This document shows positions 45,656 through 55,792 of a stretch of DNA of 64,000 bases, one piece after another (position 1 is the first letter of the stretch; each line of letters opens with the position of its first letter). The notes under the pieces are model-generated. The model was not told the origin of the DNA, made no database searches, and saw only the letters and a list, made by a program, of their open reading frames with translations. The position numbers and the translations under genes are program-made. The DNA lies in NCBI RefSeq assembly GCF_000372525.1, contig NZ_AQUR01000107.1, forward strand, positions 186,001 through 250,000, written 5' to 3'. The stretch comes from Cupriavidus neocaledonicus. GTDB taxonomy: Bacteria > Pseudomonadota > Gammaproteobacteria > Burkholderiales > Burkholderiaceae.

Positions 45656-45750
45656 GGGAGGGCCTTCAACTGTTATCGGTATGGGAAGGCGCCATTTTAG
45701 TGCCTTTGGCCGAAACCCACCGGGCCCAGTCCCAGTACCGGTAGCGGCCC

Positions 45751-46620
45751 TCAGAACGTCGGCAGCAGCTCGGGCGGATGCGCGCGCAATTGCGCGCGGG
45801 CGTCGCGGAACTCGGGAAAGATCGACTCCACGGTTTCCCAGAAGCGGGGGCCGTGGTTCATTTCCTTCAGGTGCGCCAGCTCGTGCGCGGCGACATAGTC
45901 GATCATCGACAGTGGGAAATGCATCAGGCGCCAGTTCAGCCGGATCTTGCCGTCGGCGGTGCAGCTGCCCCAGCGGGTCGCGGCCGAGGTCAGCGCGAAG
46001 CCGGTGTGGCGCACGCCCAGCCTGGCGGCATAGAGATCCAGCCGTTCGGCCAGCAGGCGGCGCGCCTGCTGCTGCAGCCAGCCCTGCACGCGGTCCTTGA
46101 TCTGCTGCTCGTCGGCATGGGCCGGCAGCGCCAGGTGCAGCACGCGGCGGTCGGCATCGAACAGCAGCGCGCCGATCGGGGACTCCAGCGCCAGCGTCAG
46201 CGGCTGGCCGAGGAAGGGCAGGGCCGCGCCCTCGCGCCACTGCACCGTCGGCAGTACCCGGCGCGCTTCGCGGTGGCGCCACTCGCCCAGCTTGTTGAAG
46301 ATCCAGCGCTGCTTTTCCAGGATCGCCGCCTCGATATCGGCCAGCGTGACCCAGCGCGGCGCGGTGATCGACAGGCCGCGGTCGTCGATGGTGAAGCCGA
46401 TGGTGCGGCGCGCCGAACGCTTGACGGTGTAGTGCAGCGGCCGCTCGCCGATCTGCAGCAGGCGCGCATTGGGCTGCGGCACCGGCCACGCCGGCGCGTG
46501 CTGCGGAAGCTCCGGCTGCGGGGCCAGCGGCGCCGCCGGCTGCGGCTCGTGGGCGGGTTCCGCCAGCGGCAGCTCCAGCTGCGCGCCGTCGGCCTCCGCC
46601 GCGGGTCGCAAGAGCTTCAT
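45751..46620 (-). CDS. YgjP-like (DUF45) metal-dependent hydrolase
   Basis: 289 aa. C-terminal zincin-like domain with HELAH at residues 246-250 and a third ligand His256 (EMNHGPRFW), plus [18 protein letters not shown], the family core. The N-terminal 50 residues are Pro/Ala-rich and probably disordered, an extension compared with the usual about 230 aa. The ATG overlaps the plsC stop by 4 bases. Substrate is unknown. Confidence 0.87.
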   Translation of the reverse strand: MKLLRPAAEADGAQLELPLAEPAHEPQPAAPLAPQPELPQHAPAWPVPQPNARLLQIGERPLHYTVKRSARRTIGFTIDDRGLSITAPRWVTLADIEAAILEKQRWIFNKLGEWRHREARRVLPTVQWREGAALPFLGQPLTLALESPIGALLFDADRRVLHLALPAHADEQQIKDRVQGWLQQQARRLLAERLDLYAARLGVRHTGFALTSAATRWGSCTADGKIRLNWRLMHFPLSMIDYVAAHELAHLKEMNHGPRFWETVESIFPEFRDARAQLRAHPPELLPTF

Positions 46621-47381
46621 GCGGCGGACTCGCTGCGCTGCGCAGCGCGGTAGCTTTCCGGGTCGATGCGGCGCATGTCGCGTTCGATCCAGTCGGCCAC
46701 TTCCTGGTTGAGCTGGTCGGCGGTCTTGTTGGCCGAGGCGATCGGCGGGCCGACCGAGATCGTCACCATGCCCGGGTATTTCAGGAAGGAATTGCGCGGC
46801 CAGACCCGGCCCGAATTGACCGCCATCGGCAGTACCCAGGCCCCGGTTTCCACCGCCAGGCGCGCGCCGCCGCTCTTGTAGCGCGGCTTTTCCAGGCCCG
46901 AGGGCGTGCGCGTGCCTTCCGGAAACATGATGATCCAGGCGCCTTCGGCCAGCCGCTCGCGGCCCTGGCGCGCGGCCGACGCAAACGCGCGCGTGCCTTC
47001 CTTGCGGTTGATATGGACCATCTTCAGCATGCCCAGCGCCCAGCCGAAGAACGGCACCAGCAGCAGCTCGCGCTTGAACACGAAGCACAGCGGCTTGGGC
47101 ATCAGCGCCACGTAGGCCACGGTTTCCCAGGCCGACTGGTGCTTGGACAGCAGCACCACCGGCTTGTCGAGCATGCCGTCCATGTGCTCATGGCCCTCGA
47201 TGCGGTACTGGATGCCGCAGATGACGCGCGCGGCGCCGATGACCAGCCGCGGCCAGCCGCGCACGAAGCGGAAGCGCTGGTCGGCATTCATGAACGGGAA
47301 CACCAGGAAGCAGGCGCAGGCGTAGGGCGGCGTCAGCACCAGCAGGTACAGCGCGAACAACAGGGAACGAAGGAACGTCAT
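46617..47381 (-). CDS. plsC: 1-acyl-sn-glycerol-3-phosphate acyltransferase
   Basis: 254 aa membrane-associated acyltransferase that makes phosphatidic acid. Hydrophobic N-terminal segment (residues 3-30). Motif I reads SKHQSAWE: His81 is present but the usual Asp is Glu86 (HX4E), a variant I recall in related betaproteobacterial proteins. Motif III FPEGTR at 153-158 is intact. ATG at 47381 on the minus strand; 50 bases after gmhB. Genome neighbours (gmhB, glyS) match the Burkholderiales order. Confidence 0.9.
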   Translation of the reverse strand: MTFLRSLLFALYLLVLTPPYACACFLVFPFMNADQRFRFVRGWPRLVIGAARVICGIQYRIEGHEHMDGMLDKPVVLLSKHQSAWETVAYVALMPKPLCFVFKRELLLVPFFGWALGMLKMVHINRKEGTRAFASAARQGRERLAEGAWIIMFPEGTRTPSGLEKPRYKSGGARLAVETGAWVLPMAVNSGRVWPRNSFLKYPGMVTISVGPPIASANKTADQLNQEVADWIERDMRRIDPESYRAAQRSESAA

Positions 47382-47431
47382 GCGGGGGCGCAAATAGGGA
47401 ATGGGTGCGGACGCGTGGGCCGCAGGCTCGG

Positions 47432-48067
47432 TCAGCCGGCGGCGGCATGCCCGCCGTGGCCGGAGGGGCCGCTCGGGCCGCCCGGACCGCTCTGGGCCGG
47501 CTGGCGTTGGCCGCCGTCGTTGCCGGTCAGCCAGCGGGCAAAGGCGCGCAGGTCGTCGTGGACTTGCGTGCCGGGAGGCAGCCCGCCCTGGTCGAGCGTC
47601 TTCAGGCCCTTGCCGCTGCGCACCAGGTGCGGGGCGCAGCCGACCGCCACGCCGGCTTCGAGGTCGCGCAGCGAATCGCCGACGATCGGCACGCCGCGCA
47701 GCTCGATGCCGAAGCGCTCGCTGATCTGTTCCAGCATGCCCGGGCGCGGCTTGCGGCATTCGCAGGCGTCCGCGGCGGTATGGGGGCAGAAGAACACCGC
47801 CTCGACCCGCCCGCCCAGCCGTGCCAGCGCCGTATGCATCTTCTCGTGCATGGCATTGAGCGCGCTCATCTCGAACAACCCGCGGCCGATGCCGGACTGG
47901 TTGCTGGCGATGACCACGCGGTAGCCCGCCTGGTTGAGCGCGGCGATGGCTTCGAGGCTGCCGTCGATCGGCACCCATTCATCGGGGGTCTTGATGAACT
48001 GGTCGCTGTCGAGGTTGACCACCCCGTCGCGGTCGAGAATGACAAACTTGGGCGGTGTCTGCGGCAT
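47432..48067 (-). CDS. gmhB: D-glycero-beta-D-manno-heptose 1,7-bisphosphate 7-phosphatase
   Basis: 211 aa HAD phosphatase of LPS inner-core heptose synthesis. Nucleophile and acid Asp12/Asp14 in LDRDGVVN; zinc site Cys94, His96, Cys102, Cys104 (CPHTAADACEC); second HAD motif VIASNQSGIGRG and third VGDSLRDLEAG. The last 25 residues (QPAQSGPGGPSGPSGHGG) are a Gly/Pro/Ser-rich tail absent from E. coli GmhB and probably disordered. Between glyS and plsC. Confidence 0.93.
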   Translation of the reverse strand: MPQTPPKFVILDRDGVVNLDSDQFIKTPDEWVPIDGSLEAIAALNQAGYRVVIASNQSGIGRGLFEMSALNAMHEKMHTALARLGGRVEAVFFCPHTAADACECRKPRPGMLEQISERFGIELRGVPIVGDSLRDLEAGVAVGCAPHLVRSGKGLKTLDQGGLPPGTQVHDDLRAFARWLTGNDGGQRQPAQSGPGGPSGPSGHGGHAAAG

Positions 48068-48105
48068 GTGCGGCTCCGGCGCTTGCTGGGATTTGCGTCA
48101 ACCGC

Positions 48106-50229
48106 TCAGGCGGCCAGCTTGGAGATGTCGGCGACGCGGTTGGCCAGCGCATGCAGCGAGGCCAGCAGCGCCAGCCGGTTGGCGCGCAGCTGCGCGTCCT
48201 CGGCCATCACCATCACGTCGTTGAAGAACTGGTCGACGGCGTCGCGCAGCTGGGCCAGGTCGCGCAGAGCGGCGGTGAAGTCGCCGCTGGCGAAGGCAGC
48301 CTCGACGGCCGGGCGCACGCGCTCGATGGCGGTGTGCAGCGCGCCTTCGGCGCCTTCCTGGAACAGCGCCGGGTTCACCGCGCCGACCGGCTCGGTGTTC
48401 TTGCGCAGGATGTTGGTGATGCGCTTGTTGGCGGCGGCCAGGGCCTCGGCCTCGGGCAGCGCGGCGAAGGTGCGCACCGCTTCCATGCGGCCCAGGATGT
48501 CATGCAGCTGGTCCGGGCGCAGGCTGACCACGGCCTCGACTTCATTGGTGGTGTAGCCCTTGTCCTTCAGGTAGCCGCGCACGCGGTCGTACAGGAAGTC
48601 GAGGATGGCCTCGGGCGCCGGCTTGACCGCGGCGATGCCGGCAAAGGCGTGCTGCGTCTGCGCCAGCAGCGACGCCAGCGACAGCGCCAGCGGCTTTTCG
48701 ATCAGCATGCGCAGGATGCCCAGCGCGTGGCGGCGCAGCGCGAACGGGTCCTTCTCGCCGGTGGGCTGCAGGCCGATGCCCCAGATCCCCACCAGGGTCT
48801 CGAGCTTGTCGGCCAGCGCCACCGCGGTGCTGACCGCGCTTGCCGGCAGTGCATCGCCGGCGAAGCGCGGGCGGTAGTGCTCCGAGCAGGCCAGCGCCAC
48901 GTCCTCGGCTTCGTCGTCGTGGCGGGCGTAGTAGGTGCCCATGGTGCCTTGCAACTCGGGGAACTCGCCCACCATGTCGGTCAGCAGGTCGGCCTTGGCC
49001 AGCTCCGCGCCGCGCATCGCCGCGGCCTTGTCGGTGGCCACGCCGGCGGCGTTGAGCGCATCGGCGACATGGCCGGCGATCTGCTGCAGGCGCTGCACGC
49101 GGTCCAGCTGCGTGCCGATCTTGTTGTGGTAGACCACGCTGGCCAGTTGCGGCACGCGCGAGGCCAGGGTCTTCTTGCGGTCCTGGTCGAAGAAGAACTT
49201 GGCGTCGGCCAGGCGCGGGCGCACCACGCGCTCGTTGCCGCTGATGATCGATTGCGGCGTCTCGGTGGCCAGGTTCGACACGATCAGGAAGCGGTTGCGC
49301 AGGTGGCCGTCGGCATCGGTCAGTGCAAAGTACTTCTGGTTGGTCTGCATGGTCAGGATCAGGCATTCCTGCGGCACCGCCAGGAAGGCTTCCTCGAAAT
49401 GGCAGGCGTACACCACCGGCCATTCCACCAGCGAGTTGACTTCATCGAGCAGCGCCTCGGGCATGATCACCTGGTCGGCGCCGGCTTCCTGCAGCAGCGC
49501 GCTGCGCATGCGCTCGCGGCGCTCGGCATAGCTGGCCACCACGCGGCCGGCGGACTCGAGCTGCTGCGCATAGTCGTTGGCATGGCGGATCTCGATCGCG
49601 CCATGCGAAAGGAAGCGGTGGCCCTGGGTCAGGTTGCTGGCCTGCAGCCCCAGCAGCGTCACCGGCAGGATCTCGCTGCCGAACAGCGCGATCAGGCTGT
49701 GCGCCGGGCGCACGAAATGCACCGTGCTGCCGTCGGGGCGCTGGTAGCTCATGACCTTGGGGATCGGCAGCTTCGCCACGGTGTCTTCGAGCGTGGCCTG
49801 CAGCCCCGCGGCCAGTTCGGCGCCGCGCGCGGTATAGCGGTAGAAGAAGGCCTCGGCCTTGCCGTCGGAGGCGCGCTCCAGCGACTGCCAGTCGATCTCG
49901 GCCACGCCGACCGCTTTGGCCAGCGCGGCCAGTTTCTTGGCCAGCGGGGCGGTCGGCTCGCCGTTGGCGTCCAGCGCCACCGACAGCGGCAGGACCTTCT
50001 CGCGCTGCTCGCGGTCCGGCGCGTTGCGGCGCACGCCGCTGACCAGCGCCGCCAGGCGGCGCGGGGTGGCGAACGGCGTCACGGTGGCGCCCGGCTCAAG
50101 CAGGTCGCGCTCGCCCAGGCCGGCGAACAGGCCCTGCGCGAAGGCGTCGCCCAGGCGCGCCAGCGCCTTGGGGGGCAGCTCTTCGGTGAACAGTTCGATC
50201 AGCAGCGAGTCGGTCATGGGTTGCGACAT
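48106..50229 (-). CDS. glyS: Glycyl-tRNA synthetase beta subunit
   Basis: 707 aa, full length. N-terminal [15 protein letters not shown], tRNA-binding and HD-like middle, and C-terminal anticodon-binding DALR-like domain (about 590-700). Works as alpha2beta2 with GlyQ. ATG at 50229 or at 50217 (MTDSLLIE); the first is kept. Separated from glyQ by an exported-protein gene, unlike the adjacent pair in E. coli. Confidence 0.96.
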   Translation of the reverse strand: MSQPMTDSLLIELFTEELPPKALARLGDAFAQGLFAGLGERDLLEPGATVTPFATPRRLAALVSGVRRNAPDREQREKVLPLSVALDANGEPTAPLAKKLAALAKAVGVAEIDWQSLERASDGKAEAFFYRYTARGAELAAGLQATLEDTVAKLPIPKVMSYQRPDGSTVHFVRPAHSLIALFGSEILPVTLLGLQASNLTQGHRFLSHGAIEIRHANDYAQQLESAGRVVASYAERRERMRSALLQEAGADQVIMPEALLDEVNSLVEWPVVYACHFEEAFLAVPQECLILTMQTNQKYFALTDADGHLRNRFLIVSNLATETPQSIISGNERVVRPRLADAKFFFDQDRKKTLASRVPQLASVVYHNKIGTQLDRVQRLQQIAGHVADALNAAGVATDKAAAMRGAELAKADLLTDMVGEFPELQGTMGTYYARHDDEAEDVALACSEHYRPRFAGDALPASAVSTAVALADKLETLVGIWGIGLQPTGEKDPFALRRHALGILRMLIEKPLALSLASLLAQTQHAFAGIAAVKPAPEAILDFLYDRVRGYLKDKGYTTNEVEAVVSLRPDQLHDILGRMEAVRTFAALPEAEALAAANKRITNILRKNTEPVGAVNPALFQEGAEGALHTAIERVRPAVEAAFASGDFTAALRDLAQLRDAVDQFFNDVMVMAEDAQLRANRLALLASLHALANRVADISKLAA

Positions 50230-50267
50230 GAATCGTATCCAACAGGTTGTAGCGCGCGCAGCCTGGC

Positions 50268-50906
50268 TCAGCAGCGCGGCGAAAGATTAGGTTCGACTCC
50301 GGACAGCAGCCACAGGCCGTTCTGTTGCCGGAATTGCAGCGTGGTGTAGGCGCATTGCGCTGCCGCCGCGGCCGCCGCGGCGCTGGCGGCGCCATTGCTG
50401 CCGCCGCGGCTGCCCGCCGCCGGGAAGCGCGCGTCGATGCGGCGCAGGCGCTTGTCGTAGCGGATCTCGTCGATGCGCCCGCCCACCCAGAAATCGATCT
50501 TCGGCGGCAGCTGCGCCGCCGAGTAGTAGGTCTTGACCTTGCGCCGGGTGCGGCCGTTGTGGGTTTCCGTCTCGACCCACGTCAGCGGGTAGCGGATCGC
50601 GCTTTCATAGGCGCGCAGCGGCACCCGGTGCCAGCCCAGGTCGCGCTGGCCGGACAGGTCGCACGAGAACGAGCGCACCAGCTGCGTCCACTGGTCGAGC
50701 GCGTTCAGCGATGGCCGCCACTGGCGCGCCATCGCCAGCTGCAGCGCCTGCGCGTCGGCCTCGCACACGTTGCTCAGTTCGGCCGGCAGCATCAGCACCT
50801 GCGCGCTGGGAGCGGCCTGCGCGCGTGCGCCCGCGGCATTGCCAGCCGCGGCCAGCGTGGCGAGGGCCAGGGCGCAGCCCAGCGCGCTGCGCGCCGGCAG
50901 CCTCAT
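50268..50906 (-). CDS. Exported protein of unknown function between glyQ and glyS
   Basis: 212 aa. Signal peptide at the N terminus ([20 protein letters not shown], cleavage near ARAQA). Mature part contains two or three cysteines ([24 protein letters not shown] and C-terminal PRC) that may pair in the periplasm, a central [17 protein letters not shown] block and an Ala run near residue 180. ATG overlaps the glyQ stop by 4 bases, so it is translated with the synthetase subunits. No family recognised. Confidence 0.75.
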   Translation of the reverse strand: MRLPARSALGCALALATLAAAGNAAGARAQAAPSAQVLMLPAELSNVCEADAQALQLAMARQWRPSLNALDQWTQLVRSFSCDLSGQRDLGWHRVPLRAYESAIRYPLTWVETETHNGRTRRKVKTYYSAAQLPPKIDFWVGGRIDEIRYDKRLRRIDARFPAAGSRGGSNGAASAAAAAAAAQCAYTTLQFRQQNGLWLLSGVEPNLSPRC

Positions 50907-51853
50907 GCCCGCGCTCCGTCGCGCTGGCCGCACATCGGGAAGCCGAGGGCCTCGCGCGAGTCGTAGTAGGCCTGCGCCACCTGGCGCGACAGGTTGCGGA
51001 TACGGCCGATATAAGCCGCGCGCTCGGTGACCGAGATCGCGCCGCGCGCATCGAGCAGGTTGAAGGTGTGCGCGGCCTTGAGCACCTGTTCGTAGGCCGG
51101 CAGTGCCAGGCGCGTGCCGCCGTCCTGGCCAGGCTCGGCACCGTCGCCGTTGCCCATCAGCCGCTTGGCCTCGCCCTCGTGCTCGGCGAAATGGCGGAAC
51201 AGGATTTCGGTGTTGCTGTGCTCGAAGTTGTAGGTGGATTGCTCCACCTCGTTCTGGTGGTACACGTCGCCGTAGGTCAGGCGGCGGGTCTCGCCGTTCT
51301 CGACCCACTCGGTCCAGACCAGGTCGTAGACGTTCTCGACCTTCTGCAGGTACATCGCCAGGCGTTCGATGCCGTAGGTGATTTCACCGGTGATGGGCTT
51401 GCAGTCGATGCCGCCCACCTGCTGGAAGTAGGTGAACTGGGTCACCTCCATGCCGTTGAGCCAGACTTCCCAGCCCAGGCCCCAGGCGCCCAGCGTGGGG
51501 TTTTCCCAGTCGTCCTCGACGAAGCGGATGTCGTTCTGCTTCAGGTCCAGGCCGAGCGCCTCGAGCGAGCCCAGGTACAGCTCCAGGATGTTCTCCGGCG
51601 CGGGCTTGAGCACCACCTGGTATTGGTAGTAGTGCTGCAGCCGGTTCGGGTTCTCGCCGTAGCGGCCGTCCTTGGGCCGCCGCGACGGCTGCACGTAGGC
51701 GGCACGCCAGGGCTCGGGGCCGATCGCGCGCAGGAAGGTATGTACGTGGGAAGTGCCGGCGCCGACCTCCAGATCGATGGGTTGCAACAGCGCGCAGCCC
51801 TGCCGGTCCCAGTAGGCCTGCAGGGTCAGAATCATTTGTTGGAAGGTCAGCAT
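50903..51853 (-). CDS. glyQ: Glycyl-tRNA synthetase alpha subunit
   Basis: 316 aa catalytic class II subunit. Start [19 protein letters not shown]; signature blocks [38 protein letters not shown] and [13 protein letters not shown] are family-specific. ATG at 51853. The promoter should lie in the large gap upstream. Confidence 0.97.
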   Translation of the reverse strand: MLTFQQMILTLQAYWDRQGCALLQPIDLEVGAGTSHVHTFLRAIGPEPWRAAYVQPSRRPKDGRYGENPNRLQHYYQYQVVLKPAPENILELYLGSLEALGLDLKQNDIRFVEDDWENPTLGAWGLGWEVWLNGMEVTQFTYFQQVGGIDCKPITGEITYGIERLAMYLQKVENVYDLVWTEWVENGETRRLTYGDVYHQNEVEQSTYNFEHSNTEILFRHFAEHEGEAKRLMGNGDGAEPGQDGGTRLALPAYEQVLKAAHTFNLLDARGAISVTERAAYIGRIRNLSRQVAQAYYDSREALGFPMCGQRDGARA

Positions 51854-52147
51854 AGGAAGACTAGGTAGAGGCAAGCGGAGGCAAGCCGAGGCCGCGCAGC
51901 GCGTGCCGGAGCCGCCGCATACGGATTTTGCCAAACCCTGAATTCTATCGGCTTTTTGGCGCGGCGCCCCGATTGGCAGGGCCGCAAGGGGCACGCACCG
52001 GTGGCCGGTCCGGCGCGCCGATGTCGGCCCGGCGCAACGCATCGGGAAAATACTGACGCCGATTTCAGGTTGTGCCGCTGCTTGCCGATAACGTTTTTGT
52101 ATACAGTATGAGTAAGCAACCCGTTTCAGAGCGTTGCGATTGACGGT

Positions 52148-52169
52148 CCGTGCCGATAGGCAGGCACGG
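52148..52169 (+). repeat. Leader hairpin upstream of the small ORF
   Basis: CCGTGCC (52148-52154) pairs perfectly with GGCACGG (52163-52169) around an 8-nt loop, in the 559-bp gap between glyQ and lnt. A weak promoter-like TTGCCG (52082-52087) lies upstream with AT-rich sequence around 52095-52112. The rest of the gap (51854-52080) shows only the likely glyQ promoter region. Confidence 0.35.
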
Positions 52170-52234
52170 CGGCTGCCGGGCCTTGCCGCGCAGCCGTATG
52201 TCAGGAATGGATTATTGATGGGGACATACGGATC

Positions 52235-52327
52235 ATGGCACTTCTTTCTCGCAAACCTTATCTGGTCGCAATCGCGGTCATGATCGCCGCGGCCACCGTG
52301 TCCGTGGTGACCGGACTGCTGAACTGA
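52235..52327 (+). CDS. Putative 30-aa single-span membrane protein
   Basis: ATG at 52235 opens a 30-codon ORF ([10 protein letters not shown], then a hydrophobic stretch [19 protein letters not shown] and Asn). Positive residues at the N terminus and one 18-20-residue hydrophobic segment are typical of small inner-membrane proteins. GGGGA at 52220-52224 is a possible but distant ribosome-binding site. A competing 21-codon frame starts at 52218 with AGGAATGG upstream. Not recognised; could be spurious. Confidence 0.4.
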   Translation: MALLSRKPYLVAIAVMIAAATVSVVTGLLN

Positions 52328-52412
52328 ACCTGCCCGCGCGCCGCTGACGCGCCTGCGGCACCGGGGCTGCGGCGGTGATCCGCCGCGCCCGGGGCCTGCC
52401 AGTCATGCACCT

Positions 52413-54020
52413 TCAGCCGCGGTTGCGCGCCTGGCGCGCGCGCCAGGCCGCCATCCCCAGCACCAGCGCAATCAGCGCCAGCACCGGCGCGTTACCCCAG
52501 CGGATATAGGGCGTCAGCCCCTGCATGCCCTGCACCTCGGCCGTCAGCGTGCCGACGGTGAAGGTCGGCAGGCGCTGCTGCACGGTGCCGTCCGGGCGCA
52601 CCACCGCGGTCATGCCGGTATTGGTCGAGCGCAGCATCGGCCGGCGCGTTTCCAGCGCCCGCATGCGCGAGATCTGCAGGTGCTGGTCCAGTGCGATGGT
52701 GTCGCCGAACCACGCCAGGTTGGTCAGGTTGGCCAGCAGGTTGGCCGGCGCCGGCTGCTGGCGCAGCGTCTGCGCGATTTCTTCGCCGAACAAATCCTCG
52801 TAGCAGATGTTTGGCGCCACGCGCACGCCCCGCACCGGCAGCGAGGCCTGGTCCAGCCCGCCGCGGCGGAAGTCGCCCAGCGGCATCTTCATCATGTCGA
52901 CGAACCAGCGGAAGCCCAGCGGGATGAATTCGCCGAACGGGACCAGGTGATGCTTGTTGTAGCGGTACAGCCGTTCGGTTTCCGGGCCCAGGCCGAACAC
53001 GCTGTTGGTGAAGTCGACCGGGGAATCGGCGCCGGCGGCGCCGAACAGCACCGTGGTGCCGCTCGCCAGCGCGAAGTCGCGCACGGCGACGGCGACGTCG
53101 ACCGGCAGTTCCTGCAGGATCACCGGGAACGCGGTTTCGGGCGTCACCACCAGGTCGGCCGGTGTCGCGGTGATCATGTCGCGGTACAGCTCGATCGAGC
53201 GCTGGATGCCGGCGGGCTCGAACTTGATGTCCTGCGCCACGTTGCCCTGCAGCAGCCGCACGGTCAGCGGCTTGCCCGCGGGCGTGGTCCAGGCCAGCGG
53301 CGCCAGCGCCGCGCCGGCGGCGGGCACCAGCAGCGCCAGCGCCAGCGCAGCCAGCGCGCGGCGCCGTTGGCCGCGGCCGAGCCCGCGCACCGCCGCCGCC
53401 AGCAGCGCCGCCACCGCGGCGGCCAGCGCGCCGATGCCGTACACGCCGAGCACCGGCGCGAAGCCCGCCAGCGGTCCGTCGGCATGGGCATAGCCGCCCG
53501 ACAGCCACGGGAAGCCGGTGAACACCACGCCGCGCAGCCATTCGCTCAGGCCCCACGCCGCGCCGAACGCCAGCGGCGCGAGCAGCGTGCCCGCGCGCAG
53601 GCGCGCCGTGAGCCGGTGCCAGAGCGCGCCGGCCAGCGCGGGGTAGAGCGACAGGAAGCCCGAGAACAGCACCACCGCCAGCGCCGCCATCCACGACGGC
53701 ATCTCGCCGTACACGTGCATGCTGATATAGAGCCACCAGATACCGGACAGGAACCAGCCCAGCCCGAAGGCATAGCCGATCGCGCCGGCCGCGCGCGCGC
53801 GCGGCGCGTCGGCGATCAGCGCGGCCAGACCGGCCAGCGACAGGATCTGCAGCCACCACCAGTCGTGCGGCGCGAAGGCCTGGGTATGGGCGATGCCGAG
53901 CACGCCGGCCAGCAGCAGGCGCGCCAGCGTCGCGGCGCGCGACCGCGCACGCGTGCCGGGCACGCCGGTGGCGCCGGCGTCGGCAGCGGCGCCGTCGGGG
54001 AGCGGGGCGGGGAGCTTCAT
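52413..54020 (-). CDS. lnt: Apolipoprotein N-acyltransferase
   Basis: 535 aa inner-membrane enzyme adding the third acyl chain to lipoproteins. About six to eight N-terminal membrane segments (residues 35-245), then a periplasmic nitrilase domain with the Glu-Lys-Cys triad at Glu295 (TPETAFP), Lys356 (YNKHHLVPFGE) and Cys406 (NICYEDLF), and a last C-terminal helix. Clients in this window include the SYLF and GlpQ lipoproteins. ATG overlaps the corC stop by 4 bases, as in E. coli ybeX-lnt. Confidence 0.95.
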   Translation of the reverse strand: MKLPAPLPDGAAADAGATGVPGTRARSRAATLARLLLAGVLGIAHTQAFAPHDWWWLQILSLAGLAALIADAPRARAAGAIGYAFGLGWFLSGIWWLYISMHVYGEMPSWMAALAVVLFSGFLSLYPALAGALWHRLTARLRAGTLLAPLAFGAAWGLSEWLRGVVFTGFPWLSGGYAHADGPLAGFAPVLGVYGIGALAAAVAALLAAAVRGLGRGQRRRALAALALALLVPAAGAALAPLAWTTPAGKPLTVRLLQGNVAQDIKFEPAGIQRSIELYRDMITATPADLVVTPETAFPVILQELPVDVAVAVRDFALASGTTVLFGAAGADSPVDFTNSVFGLGPETERLYRYNKHHLVPFGEFIPLGFRWFVDMMKMPLGDFRRGGLDQASLPVRGVRVAPNICYEDLFGEEIAQTLRQQPAPANLLANLTNLAWFGDTIALDQHLQISRMRALETRRPMLRSTNTGMTAVVRPDGTVQQRLPTFTVGTLTAEVQGMQGLTPYIRWGNAPVLALIALVLGMAAWRARQARNRG

Positions 54021-54904
54021 GCGCTGGACGCGCTGGCGCTGTCGGCGCTGGCTTCGCGGTGCACCTGCAGCAGGTGCACCTGGCGCGCGTCGGCGCGCAA
54101 CACCTCGAAGCGGATCGGCGGCAGCGTGATGACCTCGCCGCGATGGGGCACGTGGCCCACGTGGTTGGACAACAGCCCGCCGACGGTATCGACATCGTGG
54201 TCGGAGAAGGCCGTGCCAAAGGCTTCGTTGAACTGCGCGATCTCGGTCAGGCCGTGCACGCGCCAGCTGCCGTCGGGCATCGGCAGGATATTGTCCTGGT
54301 CTTCGTCGAGGTCGAACTCGTCCTCGATATCGCCCACGATCTGTTCCAGCACGTCCTCGATCGTCACCAGCCCGGCCACGCCGCCGTATTCGTCGACGAC
54401 CATGGCGATATGGTTGCGGTTGATGCGGAACTCGCGCAGCAGGATGTTCAGGCGCTTGGATTCGGGGATGAACACCGCCGGGCGCAGGGTCTCGCGCAGG
54501 TCGAAGGCGGGATCGGTGTAGTAGCGCAGCAGGTCCTTGGCCAGCAGGATGCCGATGATGTTGTCGCGGCTGCCTTCGTAGACCGGGAAGCGCGAGTGCG
54601 CGGTCTGCTGCATGAAGGGGATAAAGGTCTCCGGCGCGTCGGCGATATTGACCATATCCATCTGCGCGCGCGGCACCATGATGTCCGCGGCGGTCAGTTC
54701 GGAAACCTGGAACACGCCCTCGATCATCGACAGGGAATCGGCATCGATCAGGCTGCGCTCATGCGCTTCCTGGAGCACTTCAAGCAATTCCGCGCGGGTG
54801 TCCGGCTCGGGGGAGATCAGGTCTGACAGGCGTTCGAGCAGCGATCGGGGCCGATCGGCCTGCTTCAGGTAAGCGGGCTTCGAACTGGGATAGGGGTCGT
54901 TCAT
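54017..54904 (-). CDS. corC: CorC/YbeX family CBS-domain protein
   Basis: 295 aa. Two CBS domains (about residues 75-190: ADIMVPRAQMDMV and VDEYGGVAGLVTIEDVLEQ) and a C-terminal CorC_HlyC domain (about 210-290, DTVGGLLSNHVGHVP). Linked with magnesium/cobalt efflux and with ribosome or phospholipid homeostasis in enterics; exact role here unknown. A TATCCT on the minus strand at 54942-54937 may give an internal promoter in the 132-bp gap to ybeY. Confidence 0.92.
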   Translation of the reverse strand: MNDPYPSSKPAYLKQADRPRSLLERLSDLISPEPDTRAELLEVLQEAHERSLIDADSLSMIEGVFQVSELTAADIMVPRAQMDMVNIADAPETFIPFMQQTAHSRFPVYEGSRDNIIGILLAKDLLRYYTDPAFDLRETLRPAVFIPESKRLNILLREFRINRNHIAMVVDEYGGVAGLVTIEDVLEQIVGDIEDEFDLDEDQDNILPMPDGSWRVHGLTEIAQFNEAFGTAFSDHDVDTVGGLLSNHVGHVPHRGEVITLPPIRFEVLRADARQVHLLQVHREASADSASASSA

Positions 54905-55036
54905 TTCGCGGCGAGCGCGTGGTGGAGATCGTCTGAAGGATACACTAAAAGCCTGTCGGTCCCGTGACGGCCGGCCGCGGCCGGGCTTTGCATGTGCCGC
55001 AGGAGACGCTCGCCGGCGCCGCCTGCGGCAGCCGCA

Positions 55037-55792
55037 TCACGCGGCCCGGTCGGCCTTTTCCGCCCGGTAAGGATCGGCATAGCCGAGCGCCTGCAGCGTC
55101 TCGGTCTCGATCGCTTCCATTTCCTCGGCCTCGGCATCGTCCTCGTGCTCGTAGCCCTGCGCGTGCAGCACGCCGTGCACGACCAGGTGGGCGTAATGGG
55201 CCTCGAGCGGCTTGCGCTGCTCGCGCGCCTCGGCTTCCACCACCGGGCAGCACAGTACGATGTCGCCGGTGACGGGATCTTCCTCGCGCTCGGCATAGGC
55301 GAAGGTCAGCACATTGGTGGCGTAGTCCTTGCCACGATAGGTGCGGTTCAGCGTGCGCCCCTCTTTCTCGCCGACGAAGCGGATGGTCAGCGCGGCGTCG
55401 GCGTACAGCGCCGACTTGACCCAGGTCTCCAGCTTGCGCCGCGCCGGCAGGCCGTTGCCCTTGCCGATGCCGTCGCCGTGCTGGACCTCCAGCTCCAGTG
55501 CCGGCGGCGTGGCCGGAGTGCCGGTGGTGGTGGTCAGCGGCGCGGCGGTCACCGCCACCGACAGCGCGTCATGGTTGTCCGGGCGCACCAGCAGGCCGGC
55601 CTGCTGGTTGGTATCGGTGTGCTCGGCCAGCAGCGCGACCACGCCGTCGGCGGCCTGCGTCAGGTCCAGCGTCAGGCTGCGGCCGTCGGGCAGCTGCACG
55701 CGCAGCGCATGCGCGGCGCTCTTGCGCGCGCGGCCTTCGCCGTCGAACAGGGTCAGGCTGACGCCGGAAGACTGGGATTTCTGCGATTTCAA
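55037..55792 (-). CDS. ybeY: Endoribonuclease YbeY, with N-terminal extension
   Basis: 251 aa. The catalytic zinc site His206-x3-His210-x5-His216 ([11 protein letters not shown]) and [19 protein letters not shown] identify the rRNA-maturation endonuclease. The YbeY domain occupies about residues 98-245; the first 97 residues form an extra region not present in the 155-aa E. coli protein. The start is a TTG at 55792, immediately after the phoH TAA with AAGGA upstream, so coupling is likely. A later GTG inside the extension cannot be excluded. Confidence 0.9.
   Translation of the reverse strand: MKSQKSQSSGVSLTLFDGEGRARKSAAHALRVQLPDGRSLTLDLTQAADGVVALLAEHTDTNQQAGLLVRPDNHDALSVAVTAAPLTTTTGTPATPPALELEVQHGDGIGKGNGLPARRKLETWVKSALYADAALTIRFVGEKEGRTLNRTYRGKDYATNVLTFAYAEREEDPVTGDIVLCCPVVEAEAREQRKPLEAHYAHLVVHGVLHAQGYEHEDDAEAEEMEAIETETLQALGYADPYRAEKADRAA

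Noticed and set aside
48055-50349. 764-codon plus-strand frame over glyS
   Set aside because: Mirror of the glyS codon pattern; low-complexity His/Gln/Arg composition.
52090-52115. LexA-type box near the glyQ-lnt gap promoter (GTATACAGTATG)
   Set aside because: It lacks the CTGT-N8-ACAG spacing, so an SOS assignment is not supported.
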